From Paragorgia papillata (Eukaryota > Cnidaria > Anthozoa > Scleralcyonacea > Coralliidae): a stretch of DNA of 64,000 nucleotides. Numbering within the stretch: the first letter of the stretch is position 1; each line of letters starts with the position of its first letter. The DNA lies in assembly GCA_035771165.1 (NCBI GenBank), contig JAWNZC010000347.1:107501-171500 (forward strand). The letters run 5' to 3'. A program made the position numbers and the translations under genes. The notes below the pieces were generated by a model. The model was not told the origin of the DNA. It saw only the letters and a program-made list of their open reading frames with translations, and did not search any database. Shown here piece by piece: positions 14,601-23,800 of the stretch.

Positions 14601-15047
14601 GGTGGTGTATGGTGAAGTGGTGTGGTAGTGACGTGTAGTAGTGTATGGTGGTGGAGTGTAGTGGTGTGTAGTAGTGAGGTGTAGTGTAGTGGTGGTGGTA
14701 GTGGAGTGGTAGTGTGTGGTGGAGTGTAGTGGTGTGTGGTAGTGGTGGTGGAATGTAGTGGTGTATGGTGGTGTGTAGTAGTGAGGTGTAGTGTGGTCGT
14801 GAAGTGTAGTGGCGGTGGTAGTGGAGTGGTAGTGTGTGGTGGAAGAGTGGAGTGTGGTGGAAGAGTGGAGTGTGGTGGTCGGGTGTGGCGTGGTAATGTG
14901 GCAGTGTAGTGTGTTGTAGTCAGAGTGTTGGTGGTGGTACAGTGAGTAAATCCCATGCTTTCAAAGCTTTTCCTTAATGCTTCTACATTTTTTTGCATTC
15001 TTAGAGAAGCAAGAAAAGCAATAAATCAAATAACGAAGAAAAGCTAA
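58..15047 (+). CDS. Spliced gene: coiled-coil plus HEAT/ARM-like repeat protein (HEATR4-like, tentative)
   Basis: About 26 exons join in one continuous frame of roughly 895 codons: 58-180, 1341-1412, 1600-1671, 1839-1913, 2421-2528, 3293-3479, 4232-4636, 5497-5619, 5709-5875, 6609-6740, 7171-7214, 7308-7366, 7803-7879, 7999-8061, 8752-8808, 9662-9722, 9822-9872, 10260-10330, 10883-11065, 11769-11861, 12476-12512, 12768-12921, 13833-13884, 13979-14065, 14480-14571, 15005-15047 (stop TAA). Each has AG/GT borders and each junction keeps phase. The N-terminus is charged and helical, the middle is acidic and low in complexity, and the C-terminal third is made of paired amphipathic helices typical of HEAT/ARM scaffolds. 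The start is uncertain: ATG at 58 is in frame, but an acceptor-like cag ends at 43, so the gene may begin upstream. The family name is inference; the exon chain is directly visible. It ends about 970 bp before the convergent SNX14 stop. Confidence 0.8.
322..344. repeat. Poly-G tract
   Basis: A run of about 22 G; another of about 17 lies at 491-508. C-runs occur at about 28253, 33860, 35004, 41700 and 41955. Confidence 0.9.
412..475 (+). mobile_element. Degraded 5S-SINE core
   Basis: aaactcgattggacaggattagcatttggatgggtgatca corresponds to the cggttagacggggttagtacttggatgggtgacc core with many changes. Further remnants are at 2765-2875, 1185-1262 (tail) and 41350-41400 (head). Confidence 0.55.
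732..1048. repeat. Dispersed repeat shared with 47860-48172
   Basis: Nearly colinear with the copy at 47860-48172 and preceded by an inverted gggatgtagccagg tip at about 698. In the first large intron of gene 1. Confidence 0.85.
2041..2392. repeat. 21-22 bp minisatellite in gene 1 intron
   Basis: About 16 head-to-tail copies of a unit like gtctcatgacgtagcgcaaa, with some copies truncated. It lies between exons 1839-1913 and 2421-2528. Confidence 0.92.
2765..2875 (+). mobile_element. Degraded 5S-SINE, head and core
   Basis: gctgcgtgtgctgtctctta, aaagttaaacccgatcaggc and ggttggtatttgcgcgggta align with the SINE head and 5S core. Confidence 0.6.
3293..6740 (+). CDS. Gene 1, middle low-complexity exons
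   Basis: Exon 3293-3479 encodes a Cys- and Glu-containing stretch (ERIFCDVGGYTRSEEEE). Exon 4232-4636 is the largest (405 nt) and encodes an acidic Ser/Pro/Glu-rich segment, probably disordered, ending in an aromatic patch around FEWPDASIRQ. Exons 5497-5619, 5709-5875 and 6609-6740 encode a short helix (LYTKLHLLYDAIEKA) followed by Ser/Thr/Lys-rich linker. The acceptor of the third of these is read as the AG ending at 5496: the earlier AG ending at 5489 would put a stop in frame. Confidence 0.65.
3605..4090. repeat. 18-bp minisatellite in gene 1 intron
   Basis: About 27 copies of a unit like aagagaggtgtccgctt with C/T and G/A variants (gtccgctt, gtctgttt, gtccgttt) in the intron before exon 4232-4636. 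Confidence 0.92.
4980..5290. repeat. (CTTC)n / (CTCA)n microsatellite
   Basis: A CTTC/CCTC array runs to about 5180, then a short CTCG block, then (ACTC)n. Open frames on both strands here are by-products of the repeat. Confidence 0.95.
5935..6475. repeat. TGGTGCATGGTAC-type degenerate repeat
   Basis: Several nested blocks repeat tggtacatgattcttgttgcatgg-type sequence; the larger period is roughly 110-180 bp. Confidence 0.85.
6851..7108 (+). mobile_element. 5S-rRNA-derived SINE, copy A
   Basis: It starts ggggagcacgggtggcatgt and contains aagttaagcccggttaga and ggttagtacttggatgggtg, the internal-promoter part of 5S rRNA, followed by a non-5S body (gtgagtagagttgtagttga). It lies in a gene 1 intron, sense orientation. 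Confidence 0.88.
7171..15047 (+). CDS. Gene 1, C-terminal HEAT/ARM-like repeat exons
   Basis: Exons from 7171 to 15047 encode roughly residues 489-895. Conserved-looking pieces include EAMVWRPSIVYKMVKATR, a series of helix pairs such as DPRVLYEASKALILSGHWH, LAFSSALCLGKL, VRVQAGNLLMFLG and EETVRARAIISLATLEM, and the ending EARKAINQITKKS. Repeated A/G-x-x-L-x-x-L patterns with Asp-Pro turns are the hallmark of HEAT repeats, which form protein-binding solenoids. The closest family I can suggest is HEATR4, on domain order and size only; I did not verify it by alignment. Confidence 0.7.
7400..7690. repeat. (CTTT)n / (CTTC)n array
   Basis: A polypyrimidine array starting about 35 bp after the donor of exon 7308-7366 and ending in cttcctccctcact. 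Confidence 0.95.
8155..8310. repeat. (GTCT)n microsatellite
   Basis: Pure gtct tetranucleotides after a short gtat run; a second array of the same unit lies at 8597-8690, on the far side of a foldback element. Confidence 0.95.
8316..8535. mobile_element. Foldback (MITE-like) element family 1, copy A
   Basis: The left arm (tagtaaggttagatatactg ... gtttcgagcgaaggccctt) is repeated in inverse on the right. The loop is about 50 bp. Other copies are at 12541-12705 and 61752-61900. Confidence 0.88.
8597..8690. repeat. (GTCT)n microsatellite, second block
   Basis: The same tetranucleotide as at 8155-8310; the two may be one array interrupted by the foldback element between them. Confidence 0.93.
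10470..10830. repeat. GAAGTGAGGT-type pentamer/decamer array
   Basis: gaagtgaggt, gtaat and gaagc variants repeat through the intron before exon 10883-11065. Confidence 0.93.
11098..11410 (+). mobile_element. 5S-derived SINE, copy B (5' truncated)
   Basis: Begins at aaagttaagcccggttagac and runs to gccactggctgcaagtaaag. The 5' sixty bases present in copy A are absent. Gene 1 intron, sense. Confidence 0.88.
12541..12705. mobile_element. Foldback element family 1, copy B
   Basis: Same arms as 8316-8535 (agatatactgccgaaacaga inverted at the right end), with a shorter loop containing ggttgggaaaaaaagcagcc. Arms are slightly truncated. Confidence 0.87.
13020..13500. repeat. ATTAATTTATTCGTT degenerate repeat
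   Basis: A/T-rich units of roughly 13-17 bp repeat irregularly in the intron before exon 13833-13884. A small palindrome near 13385-13450 (gtttccataaaaataatcta and its inverse) interrupts them. Confidence 0.88.
14575..14945. repeat. GTGGTGTAGT-type array
   Basis: Starts a few bases after the donor of exon 14480-14571 and continues with gtggt/gtagt units. The opposite-strand open frame is an artefact of composition. Confidence 0.92.
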
Positions 15048-16014
15048 TTATAGCGATTACCAGAAATTCCCGAAAAAATATACGGCGAACTTTGTTTCGA
15101 AGACACCAAAACATCGCTCCGATACATATCTGGTTATCAAAATTCCAGGATTAGTTGTTCTTGCTTTCAACGAAAACGCGGCCGACAGTTCGATACAAAA
15201 ATTATCTGAAACGCATCCTGGAGCGGCATGCTATGTATGGCTGACTAACGCGACTTGGTATCGATTGAAAACCTAAAAAGACGACTGCTGTAAAAGGAGA
15301 TGACGATCAGTGTATCATAAATTAGATAATTAAAAAGAACTATAGTTTGTACAAACTGCTAATCAATCATTTAACGATCATTTTACACCAAAGGCCCTGC
15401 TAACACGTTGTTGTGTTTTGTTGTGGGACTTTTCGCTTACAAGGTACCACAGTGTAAAATGCTTCGTGCTTGTGAAATTTGAAGTTTGGATTTTGCGACA
15501 CAAGTTGCACGAAAATAAAGCTCTAAAGTCTAAATGTCGTAGAACAGGGCCTATAAGGTTTCGATACGAATGGGGTGTGCATGGTTGAATAATATTCACT
15601 GAAGGAAACAGTTCTGTTTTCCCAGGAGTCTCGGTGTCTTTCGTGTGTTGTTTTACATAGCTGGAGTTTCGCCAGGTTTCAGGCTGAGTTGCCGTAGCAG
15701 GGTGTAAAAACTTGAGGGCAGAGGGGATGGGGCAGTCGCAAACACAAAGGGGATCTAGGGGGGGACAAGAAATGCCATTTTCTCCATTTTGGGGGGACAA
15801 TTTTACAGAAACCTGCTACGGCACTTGTTCATTCAACTGTGGCACTTACAGTATCACCCGCGTGGGAGAGGAATACATTTGATTTGTCTAATGTCACGCG
15901 ACCGTAAGTGAAACAATAGCAGTTCCATCCAGCGAAAAACCAACTATATAAGAACTGACTTGATATGTCGCTGAATAATTCCATGTTACTTGTGAACAGG
16001 TTCGCGATTTGCTT
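15048..16014. other. Convergent intergenic interval / 3' UTRs
   Basis: Between the gene 1 stop and the SNX14 stop there is no convincing coding sequence. An AATAAA-like hexamer on the + strand near 15513 could serve gene 1. I see no clear polyadenylation signal for SNX14 on the - strand close to its stop. A minus-strand open frame of about 140 codons at 15378-15800 has no recognisable domain and lies in the likely 3' UTR. Confidence 0.5.
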
Positions 16015-19000
16015 TCAATCTTCGTCCTCAGTATCGACCTGTAAGAAATTACATGCAGATTCAGATCAGGTCTTTATGTAGTAATTAAAATATGAGCGGC
16101 CGATCTTTATGGGCATTTACAATTTTGTAGATGCCCATAAAGGTCGGACGCGAATATTTTAACTTACTTATCAAACTCTAAGTGTACATGATGAATACTT
16201 TGTTTAAGAGTTGTAAGAAACATTAGATAAGATCATTTTAACTCAGAAAAACTGAATTTGAGCCGCTAGTGTCTAATAACTTTGATAAAACATTGATGTT
16301 TTATTAATCAATGTTTTAACAGTATTTACAAACACCTGATTAAACATTCATTTCTTTTGAATTTTCCTTATGAATTATTAATGAATTTGATAATGTTATT
16401 TAGATGTTTCAAGAAAGAGTTTTGTTTACCTGATTAATTTCTGGGAAAAGCTCCAGAACTAATGTATCCAATAATGTGTAGGCCAGCTAAATGGAAGAAA
16501 AACGGAAGAAAGAATTTTGAATGATTATCGTGATTAGTTAGATAACCAGACACAGTCCTAAAGGTGTAAAAGCAACCTACTTGTTTGTTAAGTTGTGGAT
16601 GTTGTAGAAGCTCGAAGATAGCGTTGAGTCCTTCTATATATTTCTGTTTTCCAATAAATTTCATCAACGGTGCTATTAAAGTAAAAGATAAAAACAAGAT
16701 AAACTTCTGAAGTTTCGTTTGTTCTTGCTGTATAAGTTGTCGTATAAAGGCCTGGCCAAACGCTTTCAACATTTCATTCAACATTGTTGAATTCAACATG
16801 TTGAAAGCGTTTGGCCACCCCTGTTGAATGATGTTGAATGGTGTTGAATGATATTGAACGAAATTTGAACATGTTCAAATTTTCGTTCAACACGCGTTCA
16901 ACATTTCTATTGTTCTCAAAATGTTGAAAGGTGTTGAACGCATTTGGCCACATTTCATTCAACTTTGTTGAACAGAGACATGCGCCATGCGGGATATTGT
17001 CGATCCCAGCTTTTGTGGTAGCCCGCGTTCAATTAATTGTCATTCATGAATGTTGAACGATGTTGAATTCATTTGGCCACTCGTGCTTTCAATATTATTC
17101 AACATCGTTCAACAATGTTGAATGATGTTGAATGGGATGTTGAAAGCGTTTGGCCAGGCCTTAAGTAGTCAAACACAGCAAACTCTGAGCTCCAGACGGG
17201 ACTCGAAGCCACAACCTTCCGAATACTAGCCAAACGTTCTAACCATTCAGCCACTAGAGCTCAGATGGCAGACCGAGCTTGTTTACGATATTTACACCTG
17301 GGAGCGAGTCAAACCGTACACGTGTGTCACAAGTACGTTTTGGGCTACATGTAACCAAACGAAACTTTACTAACTTCAAGCTGAAAACACTATACTAACG
17401 TAAGATAAACTGCCACATCTGATGTGTCTGTTAACCCTTCCAGGCATGGCTTTCCGAGACGCCTCCCCACTGAGGACCAGTGCCATAGCAAGGTGTCAAA
17501 AAGGGGGGGGAAGTAGTGGCAATTAGTGACCGCATTTGTAGGGGGGTCCGCCCCCAGTAATTTTTGAAATCTAGAACCTCGGAAACACAATTTGCAGCAT
17601 TTGACGGCGAACTTTTCCCATCTAATTCTACAGCGAGTATAGTTCAAATTTTACTGTGAAAACGAAGAAATTATCACACCAACATACCCTACAGGTTGCC
17701 AAAATCCAGCTCTATCTCTATCTCTATGATTGAAGCCTCGACAGACGACACTTCACAAAAGTGAACATATTTTGGGGGTTGTGTTGCTCCGTTTGAGATT
17801 TTGAGTCGCTTAAGCAGTCGCCCCCCCTCCCACCTGCACTGAGGACCAAAATCGTGTGGTGTTAGAATAAAAAGGCAAAGTCCCACAACAATGCGCACGA
17901 ACGGGTTAACTTGATAACTGAAGGTAGTTTTTCTAAAAATATCTATCTTTTCTTAAATACCTGGAAAAAAGTTCAAGAGTTGTTTCAAGGCTTGATCTCT
18001 TCTTTCCATTTTCTCTGTGTCCGTTCTACGACAGAACAAGAATATTATGAAAAAGATAAAACCACTTTTAAGGTTAAGTTAAGGGTAATTATGTCGGCAT
18101 TCTGTGACGTTTTTGACAAACCTTGGTGGATCATCGTCAAAGAAGATTGTATCTGGTCAAAAAAAAATTAAAGAAAATGAAATTATAAAGTATACTGTAG
18201 TATATGTTTGAAGTGAAATTCAACATTGTTTTCTCAAACTGTATCTACCTCGAAACATGTTAATTATTGGAACCAAATGGTATTCATGCTGCACAAGTCG
18301 CATTTTGTAAGCAAGGTATCTAAAATAAAAAAAGATTTATTATTTTTCCCGGTACAATCAATTCAGTCACAGGATTAAATCTAACAAGCGAAAATTAAAT
18401 AGGGATTTCTCATCATACAGGACCAAATAAAACTGATTTCACGAAATTGTAATGTTAACCAAATAAACAAACTAAATATATAAGGGAATTATCATTTGCA
18501 TACCTGTCCGCAAAATCGTCAAATGTCCGCTGTCCGACGATTTGGAAACACAGCAGAAGATTTAGACACCATGTTGGAACTTCGAACAAGTGTACTGCTG
18601 TTTAATAATAGGTAAGACAAGTTAAGAATACGAACAACTCGACATGCAGAGAAGGAAACAATTAACCAGAAACGTTTCACTTACTTAACAGACGTCAAAA
18701 CTACCACAACTACTCTTTCTCAATATTGCACTATATGACTAACCTAGACAAGCAACTTCAACAATATAATCCAAGACGAGCAACTTTCACAAACATGTAC
18801 AGATAGAGGTCCAAACTCTTTACTTAATTTTCATGTCAGTTACCACCACGAGACCCAACAGTCTCTTACACAAGCCCAGACGAGCAACTTTCACCGACAA
18901 ATACTCTTACGTTCAAACCAATTATATTATAAGAAAAAGAGTGCGTTGATTTACCAGAATAGAGAATGTAGTCTGTCATTCCTTTTAGTTGTAATATTGG

Positions 19001-20814
19001 TTTAGGTTTTTGCGTTGGATCTAAAAAGTAAAGTTTATTTGACAGTAAGATATTAGAAAATCTCCTCTGAACAGTGTTCGCAAATTCTCAGAAATATTTT
19101 ATTCAAAAAATGATTACCTTGACGTGTTTTCGACTGTCTCTGTTTCATGCCGTCACTACATCGAGATTAAAATAAGAAAAAGCGGATGCGTAAGAATACA
19201 AGAGAGCAGATAAATAACACACAAGATACGTACATGCACATATAGCTTTGTTTATCGATTTTATTCACTCGTTCATGAACTGTAAATAAAAACTTATTCA
19301 CCGCATACATTGTCCTACTTCATTTTTCGTCGCGGTAATTCATTTTTACGATTTCGGAATACAATTTTTACAAGCTTGACTTGTTTTATTTTCTTATTTC
19401 TCTTTTCAATTTTTCAATTAGAGATACTGACCTGACATCTTTATTTGATTTGCCACCAACCAAACTCTAAAAATGCAAGTATATAGAATATAAGCGGAGT
19501 AATTACTAATTGGAAGCTAGGGCCAAAAGGGAAAACATTTTGCAGCCATGCCAAAATCAACACCGTTGCCATGCAAACGTTTTGCGCCTGCTCCCGATCA
19601 AAAACTAAAAAAAGAGCGGGAAACTATATTTTTATTAAGTAATGCCACACGTTTCTTGTAAATTAAAAAAAAAAGAACTGCTGAAATGTCAAGGTTCGTA
19701 TACTTTTGATATGACCCTTTCGTCATTTTCATGGCCCGTTTTAAAAAATAGAACTGGGTCTTATTCTGGCTCCCCAATCCCCGCTATTTTCGATGAACTT
19801 TTTCTTCGATTTTGTGGATAGTTTTTGAAGCCATTTTTTTGAAGAGGAAAAAATTACATAAATTAAGCAAACTTTTACCTTGATTTTCTCTTAAAATACT
19901 GATTTGTTTGAGATGCTATATCATACACTCGGAGGAGTGTTTCATCAGGATATCCAAACACCTCGAAGTTTGTTCAAAAAAACTCGGCTTCGCCTCGGTT
20001 TTTAACAAACGTCTCATTGTTTGGATATCCTGATGAAACACTCCTCCTCGTGTATGATATATTACAACAAACAACTTGAAATATCTTAGCAAGGAAGCAA
20101 GGAAACGAAAAACTGCAAAAAGATGTTACACTGTTCATTTTAAGTGTTCTCTCAAATAAGACAGACTTAATTTTCGCTTCATAAGCACATTAAAGCTTGA
20201 CCTCTGCAAGCTGGAAACTTGTTTAATGATGACATTGATAAATACCTGTTTACCGGTGGTTGCTGATTGCTGTCGATATTCTTTTCGTTGCGAACTTGGA
20301 GAACCAGAAATTGGAGAATTTCTGCCTGACGTTGGTCTACAATGCAAACAAACAATGGACGCTGTTTATACTTGTGTGGGTCAAGTACAAATTTATTTTT
20401 GTCTGTATAAAGTTTCTGTACAAAAGTCAACCAACAACTTGAATCAGTGAGTATCTTTGACTCGTCGATTAAAGCCAAACATGGCGGACAATCCGCGTGC
20501 ATGTTGGTCTAACGTACGTATAGTTTAGAATAACGACTCTAGTTCGAAGAACTAAGCTAGTTCTTACATTGTTGAAACCAAGAATGAATGTAGAAATGTT
20601 TCAAGATTTTGGCCTTTCTGTTAAGAAAAAAAATAATGTCAAGTTTAGTTTGTTGCCACAGTTCATAAAATCATAAACTTGCATCAAGTCTATATATATT
20701 CCTCGTTTAAAACATATGTAATTTAACATATCTAATTTAATATACATTTAATATGCATGAATTATGAACATACCTCTTTCTTAAGCATTGTGGCTACAGA
20801 CTTCAGCTTTTTGC
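16015..20814 (-). CDS. SNX14: SNX14 Ser-rich linker and C-terminal nexin domain exons
   Basis: Exons 27-39 encode about residues 695-945. Exons 29-31 are a Ser/Lys/Gln-rich linker. Exon 32 starts the nexin-C region (QLKGMTDYILYSG); exons 33-38 follow with VHLFEVPTWCLNLLL, YLAYKMRLVQHEYHLVP, TIFFDDDPPR, FELLQHPQLNKQ and LLDTLVLELFPEINQ. The last coding exon is a 24-nt micro-exon ending in an acidic VDTEDED tail. For exon 29 the donor after ACCGGTAAACAG is chosen over the GTAAAC 9 nt upstream, because only it keeps the frame into exon 30. Exon 33 has a tandem CAGCAG acceptor. Confidence 0.9.
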
Positions 20815-23800
20815 CTAAAGCAACAAAAACATTGGTGTGATACCACGATGAGTATGGTAGTGTATACTATTGGTATCGTATTGGGTATATAGCACGATAC
20901 GCTATGGTATGGTGATGGTGTGGTGATGGTGGTGGTATGGTATGGTGATGGTGTGGTATGGTGATGGTGTGGTATGGTGATGGTGTGGTATGGTGATGGT
21001 GTGGTGATTGTGTGGTATGGTGATTGTGTGGTATGGTGATTGTGTGGTATGGTGATTGTGTGGTATGGTGATTGTGTGGTATGGTGATTGTGTGGTATGG
21101 TGATGATGGTGTGGTATGGTGATGGTGTGGTATGGTGATGGTGTGGTATGGTGATGGTATGGTATGTTGATGGTATGGTATGTTGATGGTGTGGTATGTT
21201 GATGGTGTGGTATGGTATGGTGATGGTGCGGTATGGTGATGGTGTGGTATGGTGATGGTGTGGTATGGTGATGGTGTGGTATGGTGGTGGTGTGGTGATG
21301 GTGTGGTATGGTGTGGTGATGGTGATTGTATGGTATGGTGATGGTGTGGTATGGTGATGGTGTGGTATGGTGATGGTGTGGTATGGTGATTGTATGGTAT
21401 GGTGATGGTGTGGTATAGTGATGGTGTGGTATGGTGATGGTGTGGTATGGTGATGGTGTGGTATGGTGATGGTGTGGTATGGTGATTGTGTGGTATGGTG
21501 ATGGTGTGGTATGGTGATGGTGAGGTATGGTGATGGTGATGTATGGTGATGGCGTGGTATGGTGATGGCTCTAGTATGGTTTGGTATAGTAATGGTGAGG
21601 TATCATGGTATGTATGGTATCGTGGTATTCTATGGTATGGTACGGGAATAGTGTGGCATGGTGTGGTATGATGGTGTGGTATGGTGAAGGTGTATGGTGT
21701 GGTATAGTGTGGCGATGTGTCTGATGATGCGTCTGGTATGTGTGGTATGGTGACAAGTGTGGAATGGTGATGGTATTAAAATAGTCACTGACTCGTACCA
21801 GCTACTTGTCCCACAGTATCAGGAGTGAACATGTTGGCGAACTCTGCATCCGGGGACAAGAAGTTATACAACAATGCGCTACCTTGGGTCAGCGGGTTAC
21901 GTACCAGATCCTAAAATACGCAATGACAAGGTTCAAATCATCGTATATAAGCCAAGGGGTAAAACTGGGCCTGAGAGTAACGAACGTACCTGGAGATAGT
22001 GCTTGAAGGAATTTCGGTATTTTTCAAAAATTTCCGTTGCCTGTCTGGAGGATAAAGTAGAGTTTCTCTTTGGAGGAAGACCTGCACCTCCGAAAAAACC
22101 TACACACAATGCAAGAACAAATGCGTAACGCCATCTGCTCTAGATTTAAAAAACTCATTAATAATTCATGAGGAAAACACAAAGAAAAATCTGTATTGGG
22201 GTTTTAAAGGTGATAAAACATTCTCCCGATTTACATAAACTTTAGCTTTGATTTTCTCGCCTTAGACAACGTTATTTTTCAAAATTACTACACCAACGAA
22301 CTTACCAAATGGTGATCGTTTTTAAAGCAATTCAAAACACTCGCAGAACGTGTTTTTTATCAGGAACACACTCCTGCTCATGTTTTAAGTATTACTTAAA
22401 CACAGTCTTTCCTTATGTCGTGACGTTAAACTGCGTATCTCGAAAAATATATGCCAGATTTATGTCATTTCTTGAAAATTAGTTATTTAAATATCAAAGA
22501 TATCACTCCACAGTAGTACAAGCAAGACTTACCATGAAACTCTCTCAACTTATTATGGAGAACGTAAAATTCGTGGTGTTGTCTTAAAAGGAACAAAGCG
22601 TAGAATACAATGTCACACTCGACTCGTCTCAACTCTACTCGTCTCAACTCAACTCGTCTCAACTCAACTCAACTCAACCCCACCCCACCCCACCCCACCC
22701 CACTCTACTCTACTCTACTCCACTCCACTCTCCTCTCCTTTACTCTACTCTACTCTACTCTACTCTACTCCACTCCACTCCACTCTCCTCTCCTTTACTC
22801 TACTCTACTCTACTCTACTCTACTCTACTCCACTCCACTCTCCTCTCCTTTACTCTACTCTACTCTACTCTACTCTACTCCACTCTACTCTCCTTTACTC
22901 TACTCTACTCTACTCTACTCTACTCTACTCTACTCTACTCTACTACTCTACTCTACTCTACTCTACTCTACTCTACTACCTCTTCACATCCCATCTGCTC
23001 ATGTTTTCGTTTGACTCCGATTCGCAAACAGAAATAATATAAGAAACCACCTATAGAAATAAGAAAGAGATGAAAATGGTGAACAGTATATAATGATAAG
23101 ACATGGTACATGGTGCTATTCTGGTTTAAAGTAATAACTGGTCAGGGTAATTAAGGTAATTTAAGGGGAGCACGGGTGGCGTGTGCTGCTAGTGCGCTGC
23201 CTCTCACCAAAAGTTAAGCCCGGTTAGACGGGGTTAGTACTTGGATGGGTGACCGCTCGGGAATGACCCCGTTGTCGAGCTTGAAACTAATGTGAGTAGA
23301 GTTGTAGTTGATCTCTCCTGTGCTTCGAGGGTTTTTCGCCGGGTTCTACGGTTTTTCCCCCTCCGCAAAACCAACACTTACATCATGGTAGTCATGTTCA
23401 ATTGGGGCATTTCGCCCTGTTTGACCACCAGTTGCTATAGGCAATGAAGTTAATTAAACATAAAACAATCACAAATAGCAGCATTGAACAACAGTATCAC
23501 CTCTTTAGTTCCATTATGGTTATGGTTGAAGGCGACTTTAGGTATGGAGATCACCCACTGACTCATGTCTCTCACTGGTGGCAGATTATCTCTCAACTCT
23601 AGATCTGGGTGCATGTCTATATTGTCGTTGTCCACCATGTCAACCTGCGTTTTATAAAACGAAAGCAACATGTTAATACTGGTAGATATATACGAATTAA
23701 AATGCACACCTACGTAATGCTAGCTATTTTTATTAGACGTGAACAACTGTTGTACTGTGAATAGTGTTGTGCTGTGAACAATGTTGTGCTGTCAACTATG

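Noticed and set aside
17911..18171. Plus-strand frame with protein-like composition (FCDVFDKPWWIIVKEDCIW)
   Set aside because: It is antisense to SNX14 exons 35 and 36, which fit the gene's frame and family.
20179..20502. A 107-codon minus-strand frame over SNX14 exon 29
   Set aside because: The reading frame required by neighbouring exon phases is a different one, giving the Ser-rich linker; this frame is a shadow.
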